Positions 1 through 11,799 of a stretch of DNA of 64,000 bases are shown in pieces (position 1 is the first letter of the stretch; every line of letters begins with the position of its first letter). The notes below the pieces were generated by a model, which was not told the origin of the DNA, searched no databases, and saw nothing but the letters and a program-made list of their open reading frames with translations. Both the position numbers and the translations under genes were made by a program. Source of the DNA: Dendrolimus kikuchii (lineage: Eukaryota; Arthropoda; Insecta; Lepidoptera; Lasiocampidae); NCBI GenBank assembly GCA_019925095.2, contig CM034395.1, forward strand, positions 13,003,713-13,067,712, given 5' to 3'.

Positions 1-1227
1 ATAAGATACCTTTTTTAAAATTTACATTATCCCTTGGGACATATTGAGATTGAAGCTGGAGAAGATTAGAGCCGTTCTAGTCAAAATAATCTTAAAGGTC
101 ATTAGGTCATCAAAATGTTGTCATTCATAACAAGATAAAGAGATTGCAATGTAAATATGAAGAGTATATTTAATACTATAATACTATAATATAACACTTC
201 AAGTCTTTGGTTTTTCTTTAGATACAAGTGCCCTCGTTTTATCTTTAGAATACGAAACAAATTTCTTAAATAATGATAATAAACACTACAACAATAAAAT
301 AAAATAAAAGGCTTTTCAATTTTGTTTACGTTTGACATAACGTAATAACTGATAAATTCATAGCATTCTATAAAAGACAGTCATAATATCTACTATCTAA
401 TTATAAATATATGATATGTAATATGATTGCAGTAATAACCAAGTTATGGTAGTTTAGTGGCACACAATTCTTGTTCTAATGATGTTTTTTTTTGAGCTAA
501 TATGTATTTTATTACAATTACCACGTGCTAACGGCGAAGCGAAACATCATGAGGGAATCGATATTACCGACGTGCTAAACGGACCAGTCCGCTTAGATAA
601 TAATGGTGGGTAAAATATCCTTTCAGTTATTCTTATAGCGTTATCATTGGCAACAGTCATACTTATCTAGAACAAATCAGTGAAAAATTAAAACGAAGGT
701 TATTAAGGTTTTCAACTTTTAACTGAAACTAAATTAATTCACAAAGTAGTTCCTGTTGCTCCACTCCTTAAGTATCTAATTCGTAATACAAGTAAAAATA
801 AAAGCACATACAGTAGTAAATCGGAACGACATTTTGCGTACAAACTGCCGAAATCTATATAAAAGAATTCAATTTGCCATCAAGCAAAACTAGATCCTGG
901 AGAGTGGAGCGCGAATGCGATACGTCAGAGCGGCAGAGCGTAGACTGTCCGTCGGGCCGTACAACACGATTTGCGAAATTGAACGGAAAGACCCACACTA
1001 TTTGATGGGTAATCTCTATAATGCTGGCGAAGGGAACAACATGATTTATATTTTATGTCCAATAAAATACACAATTTTACTTGACTTGAGATACGTAGTT
1101 CTATTTTTGACACTTATAATGTTTAATTCACATAATAACAATGTAATCTACTAATTACCAATTATTTCACGGAAAAGCTGTTAAAATCTGAGAAATTAGT
1201 TAATTGAAATATTAAATTTTTTAGGTC
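1..1227. other. AT-rich DNA with one SINE fragment; no gene seen
   Basis: I see no coding signal. Bases about 496-600 match the body of the tRNA-headed SINE found complete at 7890-8187 (the 'ACCACGTGCTAAC' part and what follows). A slightly GC-richer patch at 885-1040 carries a 79-codon frame that I do not recognise. Confidence 0.5.
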
Positions 1228-1583
1228 TTAGCATGCGTTTTTCAGAGAACGCGATTTTATTTTTTTCATGTGTAACGCGTAAGAAAATTTGTTGAAAAAA
1301 TTTCAGTTATTTTTGTTTATAACTTTTTTATTTTCTATTTTACGATAAAAATTAATAAGAATAAAGTCGTAGACAATTTAATTTGCCACTAATAATGTCT
1401 TATAATTGTTTCTGTAGGGTTACGAGTTTAAGAGATACAGCGCGAAAACCTTTTGCACCCCTTTTTCCAAGATGGCGGCCGGGGGACAAGAGTGGCGACC
1501 CCACAAACTTGAACTTAAGCTTATACTAACCCCCCTATACATCAAAAAAATAAAATTGTGTCCTCTGAAAAACGCAACTCTAA
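1228..1583. mobile_element. MITE of 356 bp with about 40-bp inverted repeats starting TTAG
   Basis: The left end reads TTAGCATGCGTTTTTCAGAG and the right end, reversed, reads TTAGAGTTGCGTTTTTCAGA. The matching continues through an ACGCGATTTTATTTTTTT-like stretch on both sides. The interior includes a GC-rich patch (AAGATGGCGGCC at about 1470) and no open frame. A non-autonomous DNA transposon fits best. The superfamily is uncertain; the TTAG/CTAA ends make a piggyBac-type element one option. Confidence 0.7.
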
Positions 1584-2583
1584 ATGTAACTTTTCAATGG
1601 ACTAAATAGACTTTCTACATTCAAATGGTTAGCGTAGGTAAACGTATTTCATAAATATAAACCGAACCCAATTACTTATTCAAAAACAAAGAAAAAACCA
1701 TGATTGTCTTACTATAAAGTATCAGAGTCGAATATGGCCAGTCGATCAATTTTAGTATAACCATTCACTATTATTTCAAAAACTAAACGATGTATAAAGC
1801 TGAACGTGTCGCTGAAAGTTAGGGCCCCATTAGGGTTCGACGTCCTTTTTCGCCTGTAGTCATTCATTCTAATTACGCGAATGCTTGCCAACACGTCATC
1901 ATCTGCTTAAGAGTTCCTTTCTAACCTCTAATCGGGACCCTAAAGTACTAAAAGTTAGTAACAGTTTGAACAAATGTAAAACATCAAATGGTTTTAAGCT
2001 ACTTTATTGATACATTTCGATAAGAATGACACAGCGCTGACAAGAGAAAATGTAGGTATGACTTGCCAGAGAGTCATTGTCAACTAAAAGCCATCGCAAA
2101 GCCAGTCTACTGGTAAACCAGCAAATTTCTGTGCACACCTCTGGTTAAATGCTATGTAGGTAATATGCGGTTGTGTATTATATAATTTTATTACATACAG
2201 CTCGCATTGAAATTTTAGTGGGAGTTATCATGGGATATTTCGACCCTCGTCACACACAAAGTGAAAATGCCGCCGCAATGTATATCAAAAGTTATGCAGT
2301 GACGTTTTAAAGATTTACAAACGGCACGATTTGAAAAATGTCTCACCTTCTGCCTTAGAATTTTTAAGCCAGCCCGTCTGACCATATCTCTCTATCATAA
2401 TTTAAGTATACTGTAGGTAAATGAAAATTATCAATAAGATGTGGCCTACATATCATTACACAATGGTAGTAAGATGGCAAAACAACTGAGAATTAGGGAT
2501 GGGCAGCTAACTTCTTCTGCAAGCGGGTGGTTTCCGCAACTGGACAATTAACGCCTATTTTGAATGTGAAGGTGGATGACGGA

Positions 2584-2775
2584 CTAATCCATCCAGTCCA
2601 GCTCCTCCAGGAAGTCCACTAGCTTCTTAACATTGCCAAATACTACCGAGAGCGACCAGATACTTCGTACTGTATTGGGACATCCCTCCGCATTTTAGCA
2701 GGATATGGGCTGTTTCTTCTGCCTTTAAGCAGGCTCTACACAGGGCGCTGTCGGTGACATGCAGCTGGATTTTTT
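2584..2775 (-). pseudogene. Non-LTR retrotransposon ORF2, C-terminal fragment
   Basis: The minus strand encodes SALCRACLKAEETAHILLKC, a C-x2-C-x7-H-x4-C zinc knuckle of the kind found after the reverse transcriptase in Jockey/R1-type LINEs. After one frameshift the frame continues as VKKLVDFLEELDWMD and ends at a TAG. The 5' part is absent. Untranslated LINE sequence probably continues to about 2490. Confidence 0.7.
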
Positions 2776-2837
2776 ACTCTTTAGACGTTTGTATCAATTT
2801 TATTATCAATGAATACCTAAATATGGTAAAAATAATT

Positions 2838-3545
2838 TTAACAAAAACAAAATTGACTTCAGACAAAAATAAATATTTAACAGACTTTTTTCTACAAAAC
2901 CTTGAAATCGGTACCAAGTAAAACAACAAAAAAATTATTATGTTTTACTTCGCACCAACTACAAGATGTTGTAGAAAGAAGTCGGTTTAATATTTATTTT
3001 TGCTTTTTAGTTTGAGTCCGTTTTGTTAAATAAAAAATTTAACCTACTTCCAAAAGGAGAAGATTCTCAATTCGTCTGCATGTTTTTTTTGTATGTATGT
3101 TACTCGATTTCTCCGTCAATTGTGGACCGATTTTGATTTTTTTTTAATCGAAATGTTATACTCTCTAATTGCCCCCATTGTCATCATGTCAGGATCTAAT
3201 GAGTGGATTGCAAGTAATTAGAGAAACTTACGAAAATTGCTAACTAACTTCTTCGTAACACGATATCTCCGTCAATTGTAAACTGATTTTCAAATATTTT
3301 TTTACTCTTAAGTGTATACTCCCGACGTAGTCTCGTGTCACGAAGTCAGAATCTGATGAGTGGATCCTAGAGGAATCGAGAGTAACACTTATTAAAAAAC
3401 GCCGAGAGCCTACATTTATTTAAAAAAAGTTTGTATATGCGTGCCAGTATTACACTTTCAACAAGCGCTTAATTTTTTTGTACGCACGTTACGCGATTTC
3501 TTCGTTATTTGTGGATCGATTTTGAATTTTTTTAACATACAGACG
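2838..3545. repeat. Dispersed repeat, 'GACTTC...CTCCGTCAATTGT' family, copy 1
   Basis: This element recurs at 28850-29545 and 34255-35032. Shared landmarks are AAAACAAAATTGACTTCA, CTTGAAATCGGTACCAAGTA, GAAGTCGG, CTCCGTCAATTGTG and a motif near TCAGGATCTAATGAGTGGAT. It contains no long open frame and has internal self-complementary halves. It is probably a non-autonomous element; its class is unknown. Confidence 0.65.
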
Positions 3546-3674
3546 AAAAATTAAGAGAAAAGCTCACTCATATGATACTGGGGCAAAAGTATATAGTTCG
3601 CAAAAAAGTTCCAATAGGTGAACGTTTTTGTACAAAAGTGCTGTCGTTAATAATAATAGGTATACTCTATTAGA

Positions 3675-4082
3675 GTGCTATCTCGTAAAATTGTAGATAT
3701 TTCCTTTGAAACTATGATACTACTCGCCATTATAGAATATTCCATACATATAAAATTATTTTACATAGCACAAATAAGTAGGACCATGCAAACATGTTGT
3801 ATACAAACTGTCACCTCCATGGCAGGTTTACTATCTCAAAGGCACACGTGTGCCGCATATTTAACAATTGTGAAAGAGATACGCCCTATTGACATGAAGG
3901 ATTTATTTGAGTACTTTAATTTTCAAGAGTTTTATCATTTTGATATTATCTTTAAACATCAGAAATTCGGCGGTAAGGCGCGAACCAAAGAGAGGAAGCA
4001 TGTGACATCTCGCAAGATAATTGTAATCTCATATACAAATATGAAGTGCAGACTGAATTTTATATGTATTTGTTACCGGTGA
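3675..4082 (+). other. Unassigned open reading frame of 135 codons
   Basis: This is the longest open frame in the window not explained by a simple repeat, a known transposon or Fas1. It opens at a non-AUG codon (GTG), and the encoded sequence is rich in Ile, Phe, Lys and Tyr, as expected from translating AT-rich DNA. No domain is recognisable. I see no clear splice sites or promoter. It may simply be an open stretch within a repeat. Confidence 0.15.
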
Positions 4083-4104
4083 TTTGGTTTGAATTTATTC
4101 TTTA

Positions 4105-4430
4105 CTGGAGTTTACCTCGCGGTTGCGCCGCGGGTCAACCTCTAGTGCGTGCCTCTTTTTTAAAGAGGTTACAACACAGTTTACATTGTATTAAATTTTT
4201 ATGTTACTGCTATTTGCCCCGGAAGATTCACTTCATTTTATATCGCAAACTATCCCATCTCCCGGATGAAAAGTATCTATGCCAATTTTCGGTATTAAAA
4301 CTACATATATACACCAAAATGATCAAATCGACCACATCGACCACATCGACTACACCAACCACACCGACCACATCGACCACATCAACCAAAATGACCAAAT
4401 AATATGACAAATGACAGACAGACAGATTTT
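4105..4430 (-). mobile_element. Helitron-like element, copy A (5'-truncated) with 9-bp minisatellite
   Basis: Read on the minus strand, the 3' end is a GC-rich hairpin (CCGCGG, GCAA loop) followed by GAGGTAAACTCCAG, the counterpart of CTCTAG in the other copies. An interior 9-bp repeat at about 4321-4390 has the unit GTCGATGTG. It shares the segments CGCACTAGAGGTTGACCCG and GATGGGATAGTTTGCGATAT with copies B and D. Confidence 0.65.
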
Positions 4431-4679
4431 TTTTTGAGACAGTATGTTTAGATAATCTACGTATCTCCTTTTCTAATTTAATTGCGATCAATTCAACTGA
4501 TTTCTAACGAAAATGTAACAATCAGGTACTCAGACTCAGATATCTGTCTACAAATGTATATCAATTTTCATTGTTGTCGGTTAAATGTAAATTAAGCAAT
4601 GCACTGCCATCTACTAGCGAGTTATATCAAAACTGATGACTCGGAGATATTTACTCAGGTGGTATTTTTACAAATTTAA

Positions 4680-5685
4680 TCCTTATTAATATTATAAATG
4701 CGAAAGTAACTATGTCTGTTTGTCTGTCTGTTCCGTTTTCACGGGGAAACTACTGGACCGATTTGGCTGAAACTCAGTATATATATTTTCGATGCCAAGA
4801 ATGAACATAGGATACTTTTTATCCCGAAAAATGGGATAGTTTCCGGGATAAAAATATATTTGTCTCTCTGTTTGTAATGCTTTTACGGAAAAAGCACTGG
4901 ACCGATTTGGCTAAAATTCGGTATATATGTAATTTTAATACTGAGGGTGGACAGGGGATGCTTTTTATCCCGGATAATGGTATAGATTTTGGGATTAGAT
5001 TTATGTAACGGTTATCCCAAAAAGTAGGATAGGTTTTTTGTGATTTGCCATTTTCGTCATTTTGGTCATGTTGATAATTTGGGTCATCTTTATCCGTTTT
5101 GTCCTTTGTGTCCTATTTGTCCGTTTTGTCCTATTTGTCACTTTTGTCCTGTTTGTGCTTTCTGTCCTCTTGGTCCTTTGTGTCCTTTGTGTCCTTTTTG
5201 ACATTTTTGTCCGTTTTGTCCTTTTTGTCCGTTTTGTTCTTTTTGTCATTATTGTCATTTATATAGTTTTCAAATAGACGGGGGATATATAATTAAAATT
5301 AGGACGGTTTGAAATAGTGGATGAAAGTTTGGATGAGATCAATCATTTCTCAAGTTTATAGATGTAAAAAAATTTCGTCTTTAAAAAATGCGATAGTAAC
5401 TTGATATGTCTTTCTGTTTAGCTTTCACGGCAAACTGTTAGGAATACTGGATCGGTTTTGCTGTAATTTTGTTTAAATGTAGTTTTAATACCGAAAATGG
5501 ATATAAATACTTTTCAAGCCGTGAGATGGGATAGTTCGCGATATAAAATGAAATTAATCTTCCGGGTGCAATTAGCACTAACATAAACATTTAGTACAAT
5601 GTAACCTGTATGAACGCCTGCTCTTTAAGCAAGAGGGGCAGGCCCTAAAGGTTGACACGCGGCGCAGCCGCGGGGTGAAGTCTAG
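4680..5685 (+). mobile_element. Helitron-like element, copy B, with 9-bp minisatellite
   Basis: The 5' end is TCCTTATTAATATTATAAAT, beginning with TC after a T. The 3' end is a terminal hairpin (GCGGCGCAGCCGC) followed by GGGGTGAAGTCTAG, so the ends have Helitron form: TC at the start, a hairpin about 10 bases before a final CTAG. A 9-bp minisatellite with core TTTTGTCCT/G fills about 5045-5265. No Rep/helicase frame is present, so the element is non-autonomous. Confidence 0.7.
5045..5265 (+). repeat. 9-bp minisatellite with GTC core (unit about TTTTGTCCG)
   Basis: About 24 tandem units of nine bases, most of form xxTTTGTCC, lie within Helitron-like copy B. Because the period is divisible by three, both strands read open here, giving artefactual (Arg-Thr-Lys)n and Val/Phe/Leu frames that are not genes. 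Confidence 0.85.
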
Positions 5686-5772
5686 TCCCTGTTAATATTA
5701 TAAATGCGAAAGTAACTCTGTCTGTCTGTTCCGTTTTCACGGCAAACTACTGGACCGATTTAGTTGAAACTC

Positions 5773-5845
<73 letters not shown>

Positions 5846-5968
5846 TCGATCCCGAGGATGAACATAGGATACTTTTTACCCCGAAAAATGGGATAGTTTC
5901 CAGGATAGAAACATATTTAGGCACGCACTAGAGGTTGACCCGCGGCGCAACCGCAGTCTAAACTCTAG
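5686..5968 (+). mobile_element. Helitron-like element, copy C, abutting copy B head to tail
   Basis: It begins with TCCCTGTTAATATTATAAAT directly after the CTAG that ends copy B, and itself ends with CTCTAG at 5963-5968. A (TA)n run at 5779-5832 stands in the 5' half, and the minisatellite section is absent. The terminal hairpin is damaged (GCGGCGCAACCGC). Confidence 0.7.
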
Positions 5969-5977
5969 TATATAATA

Positions 5978-7256
5978 GGTTGGGGAAAAAGTATTTTCGC
6001 ATATAGTATGTATGAACTTGTAATAAGATATCTTTGACTATACCATTTGTATTTGTTTGGTTTTGGTATCATTAAAAAGCTTTAATTTTAAAGACGACAA
6101 TTCCAAATTCAAAATAGGAAAATGTGTGATTTTCATTTGTTTTTCTTATTGTTAAAATGAGTAAATCTAATGAAGAAATTGGATACATTTTAAAATTTTA
6201 CTACAAATAAGGCAAAAATACAACACAAGCCGCGAAAAAAATTTGTGATGTTTATGGACCTAATGCAGTATCTGTGAGAGTACCGCAAATTTGGTTTAAG
6301 CGTTTTCAATCTGGAAATTTTGATATCAAAGATGCACGTCGCTCTGGTCGCCCTGTTACGGATAAAATTGATGCCATTTTTGAAAAAGTGGAGCAAGATC
6401 GGCATATTAGTAGTTACGATGTAGCTGGAGAACTGGGAATTAACCACAAAACGGTTTTGGCGCATTTGAAAAAAGCTGGGTGCACAAAAAAGCTCGATAT
6501 TTGGGTGCCTCATGAGCTCACTGAAAGAAATCTAATGAACCGTGTACTCATTTGTGATTCTTTATTACGACGTAATGAAACCTAACCATTTTTGAAGAAG
6601 CTGATAACTGGTGATGAAAAGTGGATCACGTACGACAAGAACGTGCGAGAAAGATCGTTGTCAAAGGCCGGTCAGGCTTCGCAGACTGTGGCGAAACCCG
6701 GATTAACTCGCAACAAGGTGATGCTGTGTGTATGATGGGATTGGAAGGGCATTATTCATTATGAGCTGTTACCGCCAGGCAGGACCATCGATTCTGAACT
6801 GTACTGCGAACAATTGATGAGATTAAAGCAAAAAGTTGAGAGAAAGCGGCCGGAATTAATCCACAGAAGGGGTGTGGTTTTTCAGCATGATAACGCTAGA
6901 CCTCACACATCTTTAGCCATTTAGCAAAAATTACGAGAGTTTGGCTGGGAGGTGTTAATGCATCCGCCGTGTAGTCCTGACCTTGCACCTTCAGATTTTC
7001 ACCTGTTTCGGTCTCTGCAGAATTCCTTAGGCAGTGTCAGGTTAACAACACGAGAGGACTACCAAAACCACTTGTCGCAATTTTTTGATCAGACACCCCA
7101 AAATTTTTATAGCAATGAGATCACGTCCCTATCTACAAGATGGCAAAAAGTTATCCAACAAAATGGCATCTACATACTTTAGTCAACTGTAAATAAACTT
7201 TATAAAAAAACCTTTTGAATTTTTATATAAAATGCGAAGAAATTTTTTCCCCAACC
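5978..7256 (+). mobile_element. Mariner element, nearly full length (1279 bp)
   Basis: The inverted ends GGTTGGGGAAAAAGTATTTT and its partner (reversed GGTTGGGGAAAAAATTTCTT) extend to a shared TTCGCAT and are flanked by TA on both sides (976-977 of the 5000s and 7257-7258). The interior encodes a mariner transposase. The end sequence and protein resemble the cecropia-type mariners of moths (from memory). It stands 10 bases after the end of Helitron-like copy C. Confidence 0.93.
6157..7182 (+). pseudogene. Mariner transposase pseudogene, D,D34D, four internal stops
   Basis: From ATG at 6157 to the terminal TAG at 7180 the frame never shifts, but it is broken by TAA at 6208, TAA at 6583, TGA at 6733 and TAG at 6922. 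The N-terminal half has the helix-turn-helix DNA-binding parts (IWFKRFQSGNFDIKD, GRPVTDKIDAIFE, ELGINHKTVLAHL). The catalytic residues are all visible: LITGDEKWITYD, then VVFQHDNARPHTS, then SPDLAPSDFHLF, with 34 residues between the second and third Asp. The element is recently inactive by point mutation. Confidence 0.93.
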
Positions 7257-7889
7257 TAAAATGTATTACAGAGTTTTTCATTGCACACAGTGATGTGTGG
7301 GTATCGTTGGATCGCAAATCGTCGTAACGACCGACGCTCATTATTATAATGAAATTTTCCCAAACCATAATTATGTCCCCGCCTGTAACTTTTGAATTAT
7401 GCAGTGGATAGTGGATGTATTTTGTAAAAACAAGATAAGCTTAAGATAAGATAAGCTAGAGCTTAAAAAAATAAAATGAAAATTGGTTGAATAATATCCG
7501 TTGTGTAACTTTTGAGACATAGATTTTTTTGTCACTTAAATGTCGTTTTATGGTTTTGTAGCTAAATTACCAAAATACTGTACGTTTCTCACGTCTATGG
7601 AACCCTTAATTGCGTATCGAGTGCCAAGCACATATACGATAGACTGTTATTCGTGTGGCACTTTCGGAATTATCCCAATATCCCAACTCGAACAGGCATA
7701 ATATCATACGAAATAAATGAAAAATCCATAGATATACCAATGTCTTACGGATGATTGAGTAATCAATGGGGCTATTGCCTTGTATGAGTATTAGCGAGCC
7801 TATCACTGGCTGCGCGCAGGTGGCTTTCTAAATCTAACAAATGCCCAGGACTACCACATTTGTACTGACAGATAACATGTTACATATTA

Positions 7890-8187
7890 TTATATATAAT
7901 AACAACCCGTAAATGTCCCACTGCTGGTCTCGAGCCTCCCATTATAGGGGAAACGGACAGTATATCTGCCACACTTGTCCAAGGTGGCTTGGCAGGTTTG
8001 ACACATCTCTGGATGTGCAGGTTGCATCATGAAGTTTTCCTTCACCGTTGTTAGCACGTGGTAATTATAACAATATGCACATTAAGTCAGAAAACTGTCT
8101 AAGTGGTGCATGTGTTCCGGCCAGGATCGAACCCGCGCCCTTTGACTTTGGGACGCGTGCACCAGCCACTACGCTACCACGACTTTT
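7890..8187 (-). repeat. tRNA-derived SINE, near-complete copy
   Basis: On the minus strand the head reads GTGGTAGCGTAGTGGCTGGT (A-box-like) and GCGGGTTCGATCCTGGCC (B-box GGTTCGATCC), followed by a body with ACCACGTGCTAACAACGGTG and a 3' end TGGGACATTTACGGGTTGTT with an ATT-rich tail. Related copies lie at 496-600, 26696-26996, 52920-53075 and 57367-57570. Confidence 0.8.
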
Positions 8188-8189
8188 TC

Positions 8190-10450
8190 GGTACACACAC
8201 GACATATTATTATAGGAAACTCAATTTTCTATACATTTACCATGTTGGTTAAAATTTTATATGAACTTCATATAAGAAGTAATGTCAATTTCCTACCAAT
8301 GAAAAAGTAAAAGAATGGTTAATAAGATATAAAAATTCGGAGTAAGGGAATTGAAATGTTTCACTGAGCAACGCTCTCCTCCCTCCCCCCACTAAGTTAC
8401 TGTAGTGCATTAACGGTTTTAATGTTTAAACATACTCTGTACGCGCAATAAGAGCTTGAATGAACAAATAAGGTAAACGAAAACCTCAATGGGTCTACTC
8501 CGGTGTCATCTGTTTGTTTCGTGTCTGCATTATAAAGGAGTTCTCCATGCTAGAGTCCGACTCGTACTCGACCGCATTGTTTAATTTAATGCAGCCTCTT
8601 ACGAAAAAATATTTGTTAATTTTATAAATTAATTAAATAATTAATTAATTAAATTAAATAATTGTTTGGAATTGCTTAAGAATGCCTAATCTAAATATTA
8701 TATAACTGCAATATATTACACACAAAATTCTGTAAAATATTAATTGTAGGTATAATATATTGCATTGATCACAATGCAATCTTGTAGAAGCAGTTGTCCC
8801 TCGAATCCCCTTAAGCTAATGTTGCGTAAAGTGGATAGGTACTAGATAAAAAAGCTTCAAAAATCGATAAAAGTACCTGCGGTAACTTCTGGTTAATTCA
8901 GAACTTTACTAAGTTACGTTTTTTACTGTTGTCATTCCTAATAAACTTGTTCCATGCTTATATGGAATTTCTATGCCTGTTCTTAATTATATTGCAGTGC
9001 GCCAACAATTGAATTCAAACTTCCACAGCAATTATAAACTCATCGAGTTTCACGTAACTTCATACTATAGGTCAAAACAATTCTCCAGGTAATTCCAGTT
9101 ACGGAACTAATTGTATAGGTTGTTCTCAATGACAAATTCCATTTAATTGTGAGGCTAATTGAATATTGATATTTCAAATTTGATACGCTTGTGTTCCGGT
9201 ATTTCTAATTAGTAAAAGTACGGTAGTTAAAGTATGAAATGAGGATATTCGTAAAAGAACCAAGGTACCAATCGTACAAGAAATGTAAAAGGGTACCAAC
9301 ACAGCTTGCGAATTTAGTAAGCAGAAGCAGTGGGACGGTCCCGTCTGTCGCAGGACCTACGGCCTATGGAGCATTAAGTCCTGGAGCAGAAACAGTGTCT
9401 CGATGAGCTTGTTGTAAGACGTCCTCCAGCATAACTACGCTAGGTCGCCGGTAGGGGTAGGGTGAAAATAGCGAAGAATAGGAATATGTTTCACAACTTG
9501 GGAAGGCCTAGCAGTGGAGACTGATTGCCTAAAGAGGATGAGTGGTAGACTCTTGATACACTTACTTTCTTGCTAATGTAGTCGAAAAAATATATTTGCT
9601 ATTTCTTGTTTATTTTGTTTTATACCTTTTTCATATCCAATATTAGTCCATACAACTGATATCAATCAAAATTTTTGCGAGCCCATGCGACTAATCCTTT
9701 GCAGGTGTCTTAGTAACCATTTGAATTTGAATGATTTATTGTTCACGATAATCTCTTTGTTTACGCCGCAGCAAGACGTCATAAAACCCTAATCCTTATA
9801 ACTGTTTCGTACAAATGATTCAAATCCATTGAGCTGACAAGTTATTAATTCAAAGCTATGTAGGTATGTTGCTAGGAGGTCATGTCTAATAGGCAAAGGG
9901 AGAGGGTCGGGCAGTCGGGAAATGTGCCAGTCGTGTCCTGACTACGGACGAAGCGTTACCTAGTGTACTTGCGGACCGAGTATCTTATAATGACGAACTT
10001 TCCGCGATTTATGTGATAACGATGTTCTACCCTACGGTTTGGTTTTGTTGTATTCGGTTATACTTGTAAGAACTGTGATTTGCGTGTGTGTACTTCTAAT
10101 AAACTTTGTGATAATTCTAACGGCATTTTCGAATCCACGTCCTGCAAATTCCCTACAAATTCGTAACAACATGATAGCGTTCTTCAAATATCTGCAATCA
10201 TAGATATTTGGATTTAAGAGAATACGTGGGCAAGCGCTACCAACAAAATGAATTTGTAATAAAATTAGACATTTGTAAAAACTAGCATCAAGTATTAAAC
10301 CAATAAGAAAAAGGAATTTCAACAAATCTAGTGACTTATTATTACTAAAAGACTAATTTAAGTAAAGTTTCAAAACATGGTTGATAAATAATTATCTTAA
10401 AATAAGTTATAGTACGTAACAGACGCAGTAGAAATTTCTGTTTCGAAAAT
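8190..10450. other. Non-coding DNA, no gene recognised
   Basis: Mostly AT-rich. It includes a TTAATTAA-type low-complexity palindromic patch at 8610-8665 and two GC-richer patches (9295-9560 and 9870-9965) that look like old repeat pieces but match nothing else in the window. Confidence 0.4.
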
Positions 10451-10452
10451 AC

Positions 10453-10545
10453 ATACATACATAACTTCACGCCAGTTCCCTTGCGGGGTAGGCACGAACA
10501 ACAGAGCGCCATTCGGGCTTATTCTTACACACCTCACACCTGTTT
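10453..10545 (-). repeat. Dispersed (TATG)n-tailed repeat, copy 1
   Basis: On the minus strand the unit reads GTTCGTGCCTACCCCGCAAG, GGAACTGGCGTGAAGTTATG and then a (TATG)n tail. Other copies lie at 22597-22675 (-), 28731-28770 (+), 35333-35398 (+) and 57572-57609 (+). The tail repeat suggests the 3' end of a retroposon. Confidence 0.7.
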
Positions 10546-11799
10546 CGAAAATGCATTATTAATTGTTCTCTTTCTTGGACGTAGAAAAGTGTGTGTTCTT
10601 TGGAACTCAAGCCGTATCGTAGGATCCAATTACTGAAGAAAATAAAAAGCTAACAGACTCCGGTCTTGTTTACTCTGAAGGCATGCAAATTCATTTATAA
10701 CGAAGTTGACTTGAACTCTTTGTTTTGTCGCCTATTACGGAAAAAATATACCAATATTCCCTTTATATGTTTGGATAGTTTATGTTTCGTGATAAAATCC
10801 CTAGATATTTTTTACTTTTTCCACATGACGAAGTATCGCGTGTAGGTACGTTTACGATGCCCGGATTATGTCAAACTCGCTTTGCACATTGTTGCATAAC
10901 ATTTTTTACCTGAAATTCATCGTGTGATGCTTATTTATAGCAATTGTTTGTTTTGAGTTGATTTTATTTTTAGAATATTCTGTAATAATAAATAAAATGT
11001 AAGTATCTATGATTTTTAAATGTATTAATTTTATTTATGTGAATACTAGTATACCTAGAGGTGAATCTTTCGAGTGCCCCTTCAGGCCCGAATCCTAAAC
11101 TATGCTAGACAGTGAAAAACACTTAAAGGAGTCTCGAGGCCAATTTAGACGAAAACTAAAATGGTATCATTACATTTTTGAAAAATCAATTACCCTTGTC
11201 GGGAAACAAATTGGCTGTATTATTTATACCAAATTATAATCTAGCTTGTAGGAATCAATTTCTGCGAAGGAATGTCAAAGGGCAAACCAAAAGAAAGGGT
11301 TGTTTTTGTACAAAATGTTCTATTTTCCATATACTTACATACGCCTAATCATAAATTGCCGTTTTTAGATTTTTAGTCTGTGATGGTCTGAAATTGTTGG
11401 GACTATTATCATGATAAATTGTTCTGTATCTTAATTATATAATTAACTAGCTTTTGCCAGCTGCCTCGCTCGAGATTTATAAAAACCTAATTTAGTTTTT
11501 AAGTACATAAAATACAGCTACACGTTCTTTTAGTTTTTGAAAACTCTAGTTTATATATAAAACTTGGATTTGCCTGCGTCTCCGTACACGTTTGACGGGT
11601 AATGTAGATTAGTTATTTTGTAAATATTTAAAATCAAAGGGTTTTTTTAGTACGAAAATACATAAATTCTAAAGATTCCCGTAAAAACTCGGGATAGGTA
11701 ATGTTACTAAAGGTATTCATATCTAAATTAACTTAAAGTTTCTAATAATAGATACTGTCATATCAAGCAAGTCCTAACATCATGTGGTTTCAGAGTTAG

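Noticed and set aside
5001..5277. (Arg-Thr-Lys)n and Val/Phe/Leu-rich frames
   Set aside because: Same artefact: a 9-bp tandem repeat within a Helitron-like element.
7890..8187. tRNA gene on the minus strand
   Set aside because: The head has good A and B boxes, but the sequence runs into a SINE body with an ATT-rich tail and recurs at other places in the window.
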